From assembly GCF_051912485.1 (NCBI RefSeq), contig NZ_CP196822.1, forward strand, positions 3,472,001 through 3,536,000: a stretch of DNA of 64,000 nt. The letters are read 5' to 3'. Positions 48,143 through 55,776 of the stretch are shown one piece after another. The notes under the pieces were generated by a model. That model worked only from the letters and a program-made list of their open reading frames with translations. It did no database searches and had not been told where the DNA came from. The DNA is from Nitrobacter sp051912485. Its GTDB lineage: Bacteria; Pseudomonadota; Alphaproteobacteria; Rhizobiales; Xanthobacteraceae. Each line of letters opens with the position of its first letter. The stretch's first letter is position 1. The position numbers were made by a program, and so were the translations under genes.

Positions 48143-49390
48143 ATGCCGTCGGTCGCCGATCAGGTTGTCGGAGCCCGCGCCAGAGTGGCAGCCGATGACG
48201 TCACGCGCGATGCGCTGGCCGTCTCGATTCCGACCGCGCCGCTCGAGCGCGAGTTGCGGCTCGATCTGTTCCGCGGGCTGGCGCTGTGGCTGATCTTCAT
48301 CGACCATCTGCCGCAGAACCTTCTGACCTGGCTCACCATCCGCAATTACGGCTTCAGTGACGCCACCGAGATTTTCATCTTCATCTCGGGCTATACGGCG
48401 GCCTTCGTCTACGGACGTGTCATGCTGCAGCGCGGATTCGTCGTCGCCGCCGCGCGCATTCTCAAGCGCGTGTGGCAGATCTACGTAGCACATATTTTTC
48501 TTTTCACGATCTTTCTCGCGGAAATTTCCTATGTCGCGAGCCGCTTCGAGAATCCGCTCTACGCGGAAGAAATGGGCATCCTCGACTTTCTCAAGCAGCC
48601 CGACGTCACGATCGTGCAGGCGCTGCTGCTGAAGTTCCGGCCCGTCAATATGGACGTGCTGCCGCTCTATATCGCGCTGATGCTTTTTTTCCCGCCGATC
48701 CTGTGGCTGATGCAGCGCAAGGCCGATGTGGCGCTGGCGCTGGCGGTGGCTCTCTATGCGATCACCTGGCAGTTCGATCTGGCACTGCCGGCCTATCCCA
48801 ACGGGGTCTGGTTCTTCAACCCGTTCGCCTGGCAGTTGCTGTTCGTGTTCGGCGCGTGGTGCGCGCTCGGAGGTGCGAAGCGGATGTCGCGCATCCTGTC
48901 GTCCCCGGTGACGCTGTGGATTTGCGTCGCCTATCTGCTGTTCGCCTTCTACACGACGCTGACCTGGCATGTGCCGCAGCTCAACTATTTCATGCCGCAC
49001 ATCATCGAGCAGTGGATGTATCCGATCGACAAGACCAATCTCGACGTGCTGCGCTTTGCCCACTTCCTGGCGTTGGCCACCCTGACCGTCCGCTTCCTGC
49101 CCAGGGACTGGCCCGCGCTCAGGTCGCCATGGCTGCGGCCGATGATCCTGTGCGGCCAGCATTCGCTGGAGATTTTCTGCATCGGCGTCTTCCTGGCCTT
49201 TGCCGGGCAGTTCCTATTAGCCGAAGTGTCCGGTGGCGCCGGGCTTCATTTCATTATTAGTGTTTCCGGAATCTTGATCATGTCCGGCTCTGCATGGGTA
49301 TTTTCATGGTACAAAAAGGTTGCCGGCAAGGGCGGAGGCCGTACCAAACCCGCCGACGGCGACGCGGATCTCGCGGGAGGAGGAGCATGA
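48143..49390 (+). CDS. opgC: OpgC-domain membrane acyltransferase
   Basis: 415 residues, about ten helices, OpgC family (AT3-like). DLFRGLALWLIFIDHLPQN holds the invariant R-G-x-A and the D-H pair; GFSDATEIFIFISGYTAAF and PVNMDVLPLYIALMLFFP also match. OpgC adds succinyl groups to periplasmic glucans. It overlaps the next gene by ATGA (49387), and two SGNH hydrolase genes follow in the same operon. Confidence 0.9.
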   Translation: MPSVADQVVGARARVAADDVTRDALAVSIPTAPLERELRLDLFRGLALWLIFIDHLPQNLLTWLTIRNYGFSDATEIFIFISGYTAAFVYGRVMLQRGFVVAAARILKRVWQIYVAHIFLFTIFLAEISYVASRFENPLYAEEMGILDFLKQPDVTIVQALLLKFRPVNMDVLPLYIALMLFFPPILWLMQRKADVALALAVALYAITWQFDLALPAYPNGVWFFNPFAWQLLFVFGAWCALGGAKRMSRILSSPVTLWICVAYLLFAFYTTLTWHVPQLNYFMPHIIEQWMYPIDKTNLDVLRFAHFLALATLTVRFLPRDWPALRSPWLRPMILCGQHSLEIFCIGVFLAFAGQFLLAEVSGGAGLHFIISVSGILIMSGSAWVFSWYKKVAGKGGGRTKPADGDADLAGGGA

Positions 49391-50151
49391 GGGCCGGCTG
49401 GACGTTGGTCTTGCTGGTGCTGGCCGGTTTGTCGGCCAGTGCTTTCGCACGTGCCGATGACCCGCCGAAGAGTTGCGACGTTCCGGCCTACCTGTTGACC
49501 AGCGAGAGTACGCTGTCGCGGGTCGCCTCCATGGTCAAAACCGGCGGACCGCTCGATATTCTGGTTGTGGGCAGCCGTTCCTCAACCATTTCCGGAGCGG
49601 AGGGCGACGCCTATCCCGCAAGATTGCAGGCTGCGCTTCGCGAGAAACTACCTGGAAACACCGTTAACGTGTCCGTGGAACTGGCGCCCAGGAAAACGGC
49701 CGAGGATCTAGCGCCCGACCTCGGTAAGCTCGCACAGGCGAAAAAGCCGACCTTGGTCGTGTGGCAGACCGGCACCGTCGATGCTATGCGTTCTGTCGAC
49801 ATCGACAACTTTCGCGGCGCCGTCGACCATGGCGTTGCTGCATTGCAAAGTGCGGGAGCTGACGTCGTCCTGATGAATATGCAGTATAGCCCACGCACGG
49901 AAACCATGGTGTCACCGGCCGCCTATATTGACAACATGCGGCTCGCCGCGCAGCAGCACGACGTTCCGCTGTTCGACCGGTTTGCGATTATGAACCAGTG
50001 GAATGAAACCGGCGAATTCGATTTGTTCAGCGCGGTGCGCGGAGTCGATCTGGCCAAACGTGTTCACGATTGCCTCGGCCGCGCCTTGTCGACATTCGTG
50101 ATCGATACCGCCCATATCAATCCCGCCGAACTCAGGGCCCGGCGCCAATGA
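49387..50151 (+). CDS. SGNH/GDSL-like hydrolase (divergent)
   Basis: 254 residues with a signal peptide (LVLLVLAGLSASAFA). The SGNH block I reads VVGSRSSTISG and the C-terminal DTAH keeps the Asp-His pair. Block III, WQTGTVDAM, has Val where the family Asn should be, so activity may be reduced or changed. ATG at 49387, GGAGGAGC upstream, coupled to opgC and to the next gene. Confidence 0.8.
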   Translation: MRAGWTLVLLVLAGLSASAFARADDPPKSCDVPAYLLTSESTLSRVASMVKTGGPLDILVVGSRSSTISGAEGDAYPARLQAALREKLPGNTVNVSVELAPRKTAEDLAPDLGKLAQAKKPTLVVWQTGTVDAMRSVDIDNFRGAVDHGVAALQSAGADVVLMNMQYSPRTETMVSPAAYIDNMRLAAQQHDVPLFDRFAIMNQWNETGEFDLFSAVRGVDLAKRVHDCLGRALSTFVIDTAHINPAELRARRQ

Positions 50152-51122
50152 CGGTCCGCGGCCGCTTCTTCAGAACCGCCGGTCCGGCAGCGCTGGTGAT
50201 CCTATTGGTGGGCGCATCGAGTTCGACCGTGGTCGCGCAAACTGCGCCGGCTAACGCCGCGGCGCTGCCGATGGGCGGCGCCAGCCTGTCTGCACCGCCG
50301 TCATCCGGCGCCGCCACCGGCACGCCGACGCAGAACCTATCCGAAAAGGCGATCGACAAGGTGAAGGCAGTTGCTGCCGGAGCCCGCGACATCTTCAGTC
50401 GCGTTCCCTGTCTGCCGCCGAAGGGCGTCTCACAGTCGATGGGCGCGCTGCCGCATGTAGCGGCCAAGCTTGCCGCCAACAAACCGGTCGTCATCGTCGC
50501 CTTCGGCTCGTCGTCGACGCAGGGTTACGGCGCGACGTCACCCGAATTCAATTACCCGAACCGGCTGGCGGCACAGTTGCACCGCAAATATCCGGCGGTC
50601 GCCATTACCGTGATCAATCGCGGCAAGGGCGGCGAGGACGCGCCCGAGATGATGAAGAGGCTAAGATCGGAAGTGATTGATGCCAAGCCGGACATGGTGA
50701 TCTGGCAGGTCGGCACCAACGCGGTGCTGCGTAATCTCGATCCCGCAAGCACGGTGAAAACCGTCGAAGACGGCGTCGCGACCATTCAGGCCTCTGGCGC
50801 CGATCTGGTTCTGGTCGATCCGCAATACGCGCCTGCCGTCAATGCAAAAAGCGAAAATGTCGGCAGGATGGTCAGCCTGCTGAGCAAGGTTGCGCACTAC
50901 AGACACGTCGGGATTTTTCCGCGCTTCGAGGTCATGCGCGACTGGCACGACCGGCAGTCGCTGCCGTTCGACACCTTCGTGACCAAGGATGGCCTGCACA
51001 TGAACGACTGGGGTTATGCCTGTTTCGCCCAGTTGCTCGGCGACAACATCATCAAGTCGGTGGATCAGGTCCAGGCCGGCGTTCGCTCGCCGCCAACCGT
51101 GACGACCTCCCGGCCGTTGTAA
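50148..51122 (+). CDS. SGNH/GDSL-type hydrolase
   Basis: 324 residues with an export signal and a Pro/Ala/Ser linker. SGNH blocks are intact: GSSSTQGYG (Ser), GKGGEDAPEM (Gly), WQVGTNAVL (Asn) and KDGLHMNDWGY (Asp-x-x-His). It probably removes or transfers acyl groups on an extracytoplasmic carbohydrate. The start overlaps the previous stop (ATGA at 50148), closing a coupled opgC-SGNH-SGNH operon. Confidence 0.88.
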   Translation: MTVRGRFFRTAGPAALVILLVGASSSTVVAQTAPANAAALPMGGASLSAPPSSGAATGTPTQNLSEKAIDKVKAVAAGARDIFSRVPCLPPKGVSQSMGALPHVAAKLAANKPVVIVAFGSSSTQGYGATSPEFNYPNRLAAQLHRKYPAVAITVINRGKGGEDAPEMMKRLRSEVIDAKPDMVIWQVGTNAVLRNLDPASTVKTVEDGVATIQASGADLVLVDPQYAPAVNAKSENVGRMVSLLSKVAHYRHVGIFPRFEVMRDWHDRQSLPFDTFVTKDGLHMNDWGYACFAQLLGDNIIKSVDQVQAGVRSPPTVTTSRPL

Positions 51123-51144
51123 TTTCCGCCGTCCGCTTTCACAT

Positions 51145-51197
51145 ATTGCCATCGTCCCGGCCAAGTGAGCCTAGCGAGCGCTAAGCCGGGACGGCAA
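51145..51197. repeat. Inverted repeat between convergent genes, possible bidirectional terminator
   Basis: ATTGCC and CGTCCCGGC (51145-51161) face GCCGGGACG and GGCAAT across a 23-base loop. No strong T-run. It resembles a dispersed repeat. Confidence 0.55.
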
Positions 51198-51205
51198 TAA
51201 CTGTC

Positions 51206-52399
51206 TCACACTTTCTCCAGCGCGACGGCGAGATCCTCAATCAAATCGTCCTTGTGTTCGAGGCCGACCGAATAACGGATAAAGCCCTCACCGATGCCGA
51301 GACCGGCGCGGACCTCCGGCGCGAGGCGCTGGTGGGTGGTGGTCGCCGGATGGGTCACGAGGCTCTTGGCGTCGCCGAGATTGTTCGAGATGCGCGCGAG
51401 CTTCAGCGCGTTGAGACAACGAAAGGCACCCGCCTTGCCGCCCTTGACCTCGAAACCGATCAGCGTCGATCCGGCGCGCATCTGCTTTTTCACAAGAGCT
51501 GCCTGCGGATGGTCCGGCCGGCCGGGATAGATCAGGCGGGATACGTTCGGGTGCGACGCCAGCGCATCGGCGATCGCCGCGGCGCTCTCGGTCTGCTGGC
51601 GCACGCGGACGCCGAGCGTTTCAAGCCCTTTCAGGAGAACCCAGGCGTTGAACGGCGAGATCGATGGCCCGGTCTGGCGGATGAAGGTCTGCAGGTGTTC
51701 CTGAACGAAAGCGTTCGACGACAGGATGACGCCGCCGAGCGTCCGTCCCTGGCCGTCGATGTGCTTGGTGGCGGAATACACCACGATGTCGGCGCCGAGC
51801 GCCAGCGGGCTTTGCCAGATCGGCGTCGCGAATACGTTGTCGACGATCAGCCGCGCGCCGGCCTGATGCACGATCTCGGCGATGCCGCCGATGTCGAGCA
51901 CGTCGAGCGTCGGATTGGTCGGGCTTTCGATGAAGCAGCTTTTGGTGTTTGGCCGCATCGCCTTGCGCCACTGATCGAGATCGAGGCCGTCGACCAGCGT
52001 CGACTCGATGCCGTAGCGCGGCAGCAGGTCCTCGACCACGTAGCGGCAGGAGCCGAACAAGGCCTTGGCCGCGACCACATGATCGCCGGCCTTCAGCGGC
52101 GCGAGCATCGCGGTCGTTACCGCCGCCATGCCCGTCGCGGTGGCGCGCGCGGCTTCCGCGCCTTCAAGCTCGGCCATGCGCTGCTCGAACATGGCGACGG
52201 TCGGGTTGGAGTAGCGCGAGTAGATGAAGCCGGGGTCGTCGCCCTTGAACCGCGCCTCGCACTGTTCGGCGGTGTCGTAAACATAGCCCTGAGTCAGGAA
52301 CAGCGCCTCCGAAGTCTCGGCAAACTGCGAGCGCAACGTCCCGGAATGAACCAGGCGGGTTTCAGTGCGATATCGGGCGGTGGGGGAAGACTGCGACAT
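51206..52399 (-). CDS. metZ: O-succinylhomoserine sulfhydrylase
   Basis: PLP enzyme of the Cys/Met metabolism family making homocysteine directly from O-succinylhomoserine and sulfide. 397 residues; the PLP lysine is in YSATKHIDGQGR, the substrate-phosphate region is ATGMAAVTTAML, and YSRYSNPTVAMFEQR is typical. The ATG at 52399 has AGGAGGT upstream. A SAM-II riboswitch and terminators lie in its leader. Confidence 0.94.
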   Translation of the reverse strand: MSQSSPTARYRTETRLVHSGTLRSQFAETSEALFLTQGYVYDTAEQCEARFKGDDPGFIYSRYSNPTVAMFEQRMAELEGAEAARATATGMAAVTTAMLAPLKAGDHVVAAKALFGSCRYVVEDLLPRYGIESTLVDGLDLDQWRKAMRPNTKSCFIESPTNPTLDVLDIGGIAEIVHQAGARLIVDNVFATPIWQSPLALGADIVVYSATKHIDGQGRTLGGVILSSNAFVQEHLQTFIRQTGPSISPFNAWVLLKGLETLGVRVRQQTESAAAIADALASHPNVSRLIYPGRPDHPQAALVKKQMRAGSTLIGFEVKGGKAGAFRCLNALKLARISNNLGDAKSLVTHPATTTHQRLAPEVRAGLGIGEGFIRYSVGLEHKDDLIEDLAVALEKV

Positions 52400-52434
52400 G
52401 TGACCTCCTGCGCGACCGCCTCGAAAAGCGGCCA

Positions 52435-52490
52435 CAAAAAAACCGGCCTGGAAAAAATCCACAGGCCGGGATCACATTGTCCCCGGCCTG
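52435..52490 (-). terminator. Two mutually exclusive terminator hairpins in the metZ leader
   Basis: On the minus strand CAGGCCGGG pairs with CCCGGCCTG, followed by GGATTTTTT. That second arm can instead pair with the next CAGGCCGG, which is followed by TTTTTTT. The two stems share one strand and both have a T-run. Confidence 0.75.
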
Positions 52491-52541
52491 TTTAGCGACT
52501 TATTTAACGTGGCTGCAAGCCGGCCGGCTCAAATCACCACG
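52491..52541 (-). promoter_or_regulatory. SAM-II riboswitch upstream of metZ
   Basis: The minus-strand leader has the conserved aptamer: CGTGGTGATTTG, a variable loop, CCGGCTTGCAGCCACGTTAA, then GTCGCTAAA. This forms the SAM-II H-type pseudoknot. SAM binding is expected to reduce metZ expression. It sits about 90 bases before the metZ start. Confidence 0.92.
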
Positions 52542-52721
52542 GAACAAGCCATGACTAGTCCGGCATGTCCTTTCCGTCAAGCCAACGAATTGACATTCAC
52601 GATGGGCTTGCCGCAAATCCCGAATGCAAACGCTATAACCCTCCACCGGCCGTCGGATGACCGGTAGACGCTCCCTCTCCTGTCTTCGGGTCGATATCGC
52701 CCACGCCGCAAGGACGACATC
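52542..52721. other. Divergent gap between the metZ leader and the dcd gene
   Basis: With the riboswitch and terminators (52435-52541) this completes the gap from metZ to the dcd start. It should hold both promoters; I see no gene. Confidence 0.4.
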
Positions 52722-53828
52722 GTGTCATTCACGCTTCCTCCGGACGCCAACGGCATTCTGCCCGACCGCATGATCGCGGCGATGGCGGATGCGGGCCTGA
52801 TTCTTCCCGAGTATCCCTTCGTCGAAAGCCAGATCCAGCCGGCAAGCCTCGACCTGCGGCTCGGAGCCACCGCATACCGCGTGCGCGCCAGCTTTCTGCC
52901 GGGGCCGGGCGCAACCGTCGCTGAACGCATCGACGAGTTGAAGCTGCACGAAATCGACCTTTCCGACGGCGCGGTGCTGGAGACAAACTGCGTTTACATC
53001 GTGCCGCTGCTGGAGAGCCTGGCGCTGCCGCCCGAGATCATCGCCGCCGCCAATCCGAAAAGCTCGACCGGGCGGCTCGACGTATTCACGCGCGTGATCG
53101 CCGACGGCACCCGGCGCTTCGACATGATCGGCGCCGGCTATCACGGCCCGCTTTATGCGGAGATCAGTCCCAAGACGTTTCCAGTGCTGCTGCGCGAGGG
53201 TTCGCGGCTGTCGCAGGTCCGCTTCCGCACCGGCGACGCCATTCTTGATGCCGACGAGCTCGACGCGCTGCATGCGCGGGAGCGGCTGGTCGATGTCGAC
53301 GACACCGATTTCGTCAACGGCGTGGCGCTCAGCGTCGACCTTTCGGGCAAGAATGGCGGCGGCTTTGTCGGCTATCGCGCCAAGCGCCATACCGGCGTAG
53401 TCGATATCGATCGCCGCGGTCGCTATGCGGTCGGCGAATTCTGGGAGCCGATCGCGGCGCGGCCAGACGGCAGCCTGATCCTGGATCCCGGCGAATTCTA
53501 CATCCTCGCCTCCAAGGAGGCGGTGCAGGTGCCGCCCGATTATGCCGCGGAAATGGTGCCGTTCGATCCGCTGGTCGGTGAGTTTCGCGTGCACTATGCC
53601 GGCTTCTTCGATCCAGGCTTCGGTTATGCCGGCGCTGGCGGACAGGGATCGCGTGCGGTGCTGGAAGTGCGTTCGCGCGAGGTGCCGTTCATTCTCGAGC
53701 ATGGCCAGATCGTCGGCCGGCTCGTTTATGAAAAGATGCTGGCGCGGCCCGACGCGATGTACGGCCAGCGCATCGGCTCCAACTATCAGGCCCAGGGCCT
53801 CAAGCTGTCGAAGCATTTCCGGGTGTAG
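52722..53828 (+). CDS. dcd: dCTP deaminase, long (double-domain) form
   Basis: 368 residues, about twice the usual length because of two dUTPase-like halves, as in many alphaproteobacteria. Conserved pieces are IQPASLDLRLGATAYR, ANPKSSTGRLDVFTRVI and GPLYAEISPKTFPVLLREGS in the first half, and EVRSREVPFILEHGQIVGRL in the second. It converts dCTP to dUTP for thymidylate synthesis. GTG start at 52722 with AAGGA ten bases upstream. Confidence 0.92.
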   Translation: MSFTLPPDANGILPDRMIAAMADAGLILPEYPFVESQIQPASLDLRLGATAYRVRASFLPGPGATVAERIDELKLHEIDLSDGAVLETNCVYIVPLLESLALPPEIIAAANPKSSTGRLDVFTRVIADGTRRFDMIGAGYHGPLYAEISPKTFPVLLREGSRLSQVRFRTGDAILDADELDALHARERLVDVDDTDFVNGVALSVDLSGKNGGGFVGYRAKRHTGVVDIDRRGRYAVGEFWEPIAARPDGSLILDPGEFYILASKEAVQVPPDYAAEMVPFDPLVGEFRVHYAGFFDPGFGYAGAGGQGSRAVLEVRSREVPFILEHGQIVGRLVYEKMLARPDAMYGQRIGSNYQAQGLKLSKHFRV

Positions 53829-53938
53829 CGATCGGACACGACACGGATAGCCGGACGGCGCGCCACTTCGCAGCCCGCGCGGTGCGCTGCTTGCGACGGG
53901 ACTTGACCGGCTCGCCGATCCGGCTAGCATAATCGAAA

Positions 53939-53993
53939 TCGATGGGGATGGGGTCCCCCGATAACCGCCGCAAGGCTGATGACTCCTACCGGG
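53939..53993 (+). promoter_or_regulatory. Fluoride (crcB) riboswitch aptamer
   Basis: Matches the crcB motif: GGGGATGGGGTCCCCC, GATAACCGCCGCAAGGC and TGATGACTCCTACC. ACTCC can pair with GGGGT to form the pseudoknot. It lies directly upstream of a small membrane protein and crcB, the expected targets. Confidence 0.88.
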
Positions 53994-54048
53994 CGCTTTC
54001 GCGTCGGTAGGAGCTGTTTCCTCCCCCGTTGCGCCCGAGAAAGGGCGC
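53983..54048 (+). promoter_or_regulatory. Expression-platform hairpins of the fluoride riboswitch
   Basis: CTCCTACCG (53983-53991, inside the aptamer) can pair with CGGTAGGAG (54005-54013), so this hairpin excludes the aptamer pseudoknot. A second hairpin, GCGCCC / GGGCGC (54031-54048), abuts the start codon at 54051 and overlaps the ribosome site. No strong T-run follows the first, so control may be translational. Confidence 0.6.
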
Positions 54049-54050
54049 TT

Positions 54051-54254
54051 ATGACCAGACTTCCGAATTCGCTGTCGGTCTCGTTGTGGGGCGTCGGCCT
54101 CTGCTGGGTCGCCGTTGCGATCGCATATCTGACGGATTCCGAGACGATCCCGGTGGGCTCCTTGCTGGTTTCTCTGGTGGTTCTTCTGCTGGTTCCTTTA
54201 GTGATTATCGGCGCCGTGGGCGGCATGACCGAATGGCCGCCGGAGGGGTTCTGA
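54051..54254 (+). CDS. Small membrane protein in the fluoride riboswitch unit
   Basis: 67 residues, two hydrophobic segments (about 11-27 and 37-57) with a short TDSETIPVGS link, and a polar MTEWPPEGF tail. I do not recognise the family. It lies between a fluoride riboswitch and crcB, so it may support fluoride export. ATG at 54051; longer in-frame starts read through the riboswitch. Confidence 0.7.
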   Translation: MTRLPNSLSVSLWGVGLCWVAVAIAYLTDSETIPVGSLLVSLVVLLLVPLVIIGAVGGMTEWPPEGF

Positions 54255-54277
54255 TGGAATCAGAAGCAGACCTCTGT

Positions 54278-54365
54278 GATTTTGATCTGACGCGTTTTCT
54301 TCACGCGAACCGGCATCCATCCTCAGGTCGCGCCCGAGGACATGCTTCGCTTGAAAACGCTCTAG
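54278..54365 (-). repeat. Family C repeat, long variant, between the small membrane protein and crcB
   Basis: Read on the minus strand it starts TAGAGCGTTTTCAAGCGAAG, holds an extra internal segment (CGGGCGCGACCTGAGGATGG), and ends GGTTCGCGTGAAGAAAACGC. Confidence 0.75.
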
Positions 54366-54378
54366 GGAGGCAAAAGCA

Positions 54379-54759
54379 TTGAAGTGGACGTTTATTCTGG
54401 CCGTCGCGGCAGGCGGGTCGCTGGGATCCGTGGCCCGCTATCTCGTCAGCATCGGCTTCGGGCGGTTACTGGGCCCGAAGTTTCCGTGGGGGACACTGTT
54501 CATCAATATCACCGGGTCGCTTCTGATCGGACTATTTGCCGGGTTGTTCGCAATCCGATGGAACCTGCCTCAAGCTGTGCGCATATTCCTCACGGTCGGA
54601 ATCTGCGGTGGCTACACTACCTTTTCCACTTTTTCTCTCGATGCATTCTACCTGATCGAGCGGGGTGCGGTAGCGGCGGCCGGTGCTTACATGATCGCTT
54701 CCGTCGTGCTGTCAGTCGGCGCGCTGATCGCGGGCATACAAATTGTCCGGATCCTTTAG
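54379..54759 (+). CDS. crcB: Fluoride efflux channel CrcB (Fluc)
   Basis: 126 residues, four helices, the single-subunit dual-topology type. AGGSLGSVARYLVS (G-x-x-G-x-x-x-R-Y), GTLFINITGSLLIG (N-x-x-G-S) and GICGGYTTFSTFSLD (the TFSTFS helix break) are intact. It exports F-. TTG start at 54379 with GGGAGG upstream. Riboswitch-controlled with the small membrane protein upstream. Confidence 0.95.
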   Translation: MKWTFILAVAAGGSLGSVARYLVSIGFGRLLGPKFPWGTLFINITGSLLIGLFAGLFAIRWNLPQAVRIFLTVGICGGYTTFSTFSLDAFYLIERGAVAAAGAYMIASVVLSVGALIAGIQIVRIL

Positions 54760-54862
54760 AACGATCCCACGGACATTCCCGCCGCTGCGCTGCAGTTCGC
54801 ACACCCAACCGTCTTGGCGGACCGGCCGGTCTCGGCTACATCTGGAGACGAGAAGCGCATAT

Positions 54863-54936
54863 GCGGGCGTAGTTCAATGGTAGAACGGCAGCTTCCCAAG
54901 CTGCATACGAGGGTTCGATTCCCTTCGCCCGCTCCA
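54863..54936 (+). tRNA. tRNA-Gly(CCC)
   Basis: GCGGGCG acceptor stem, a D-arm with TTCAATGGTAGAA, anticodon stem GCAGC / GCTGC with loop TTCCCAA (anticodon CCC), T-arm with GGTTCGATTCC, and an encoded CCA end. 74 bases. Confidence 0.96.
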
Positions 54937-55259
54937 ACTCAAGCAATGCCAGAAAATGAAGGCTTTCTGAGATTTTGGTGAGTCGAATTTTATCTTCGAC
55001 CTCCGATCTCCATACAACTCTCATACAATTTCGTCGGCGTGTCCCATCTCTGGACGTCATTTCGCGGCGACACGGACAGCCGTTCTGGTCGTCTGGCGTC
55101 CTGAGCGCGGGGTCCGACAGGGACGGCGCCTTTACAGGGGTTGTTCTGATCATCTGCGCGTTTGACGATGCCACATGCTGCGCAGCACGTCAGATTGAAG
55201 CGCTGAGTCCATTGATGGTCCATCACACGCCGCCCGCCGCTTCCTTCGTTCGCGGCGGG
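54937..55259. other. Gap after the tRNA: no clear gene, mixed debris
   Basis: An open frame runs through this stretch but looks non-coding until the transposase segment begins at 55260. The composition and the truncated genes downstream suggest a junction left by integration beside the tRNA. Confidence 0.4.
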
Positions 55260-55568
55260 ATGACGCTTAGGTCTACGATCGAGGCGACGCTTGAACTTTG
55301 GGCATCTTCGCTGTGCGATGTCAAAGAACGGATACGCCCGTTGTTCACACAGGATCGCATCGCGGCGTCGGCTGGGCAGTTTATTGATGGGCTTCTGAGT
55401 GCGGAACAACGCAAGACGGGATGGATGCGAGCCGAGGCGGCCGGCGATTCTGGCCCCTGGCGCCAGCAGGCGATTCTGGGTCGTGGGCGATGGGAAGCGG
55501 ATGCCCTGCGCGATATCGTGCGCGACTATGTCATCGAGCATTTGGCGGATGACGATGCGGTGCTGGTG
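55260..55568 (+). pseudogene. IS701-family transposase, N-terminal fragment
   Basis: About 103 residues matching the N-terminal domain of IS701-type transposases: DVKERIRPLFTQDRIAASAG, AEQRKTGWMRAEAAGD, WRQQAILGRGRWEADALRDI and YVIEHLADDDAVLV. The match stops just before the DE-TGF catalytic motif expected next, so the catalytic part is lost. Confidence 0.8.
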
Positions 55569-55747
55569 GCTGTATCAACCTTTCCACCTGGCGCATTGCT
55601 GTATTGCGAGACATTGATGGTGCGGGAGGCTCCCCGCTCGACTTCGAACGGCGCGACCGGATCGTCCGCATGGGCCACGACGGATGTCGAACAGACGAGC
55701 ATCAGGCAAAGGGCAAGCAAACCCATGATTCGATAAATGGAAATCAC
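55569..55747 (-). pseudogene. Truncated secreted-protein gene, 5' part
   Basis: GTG start at 55747 with AGGGAGG upstream. A signal peptide (MGLLALCLMLVCSTSVVAHA) is followed by DDPVAPFEVERGASRTINVS and then QYSNAPGGKVDTA. The frame then runs into the transposase fragment, so the rest is missing. It begins 29 bases after the stop of the giant gene, on the same strand, probably as its operon partner. Identity unknown. Confidence 0.7.
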
Positions 55748-55776
55748 CTCATCCCTCCCTTATGTCGGCATGTCTT

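Noticed and set aside
54975..55736. A 253-codon frame after the tRNA taken as one gene
   Set aside because: Only the 55260-55568 part is transposase-like; the remainder has no coding character.
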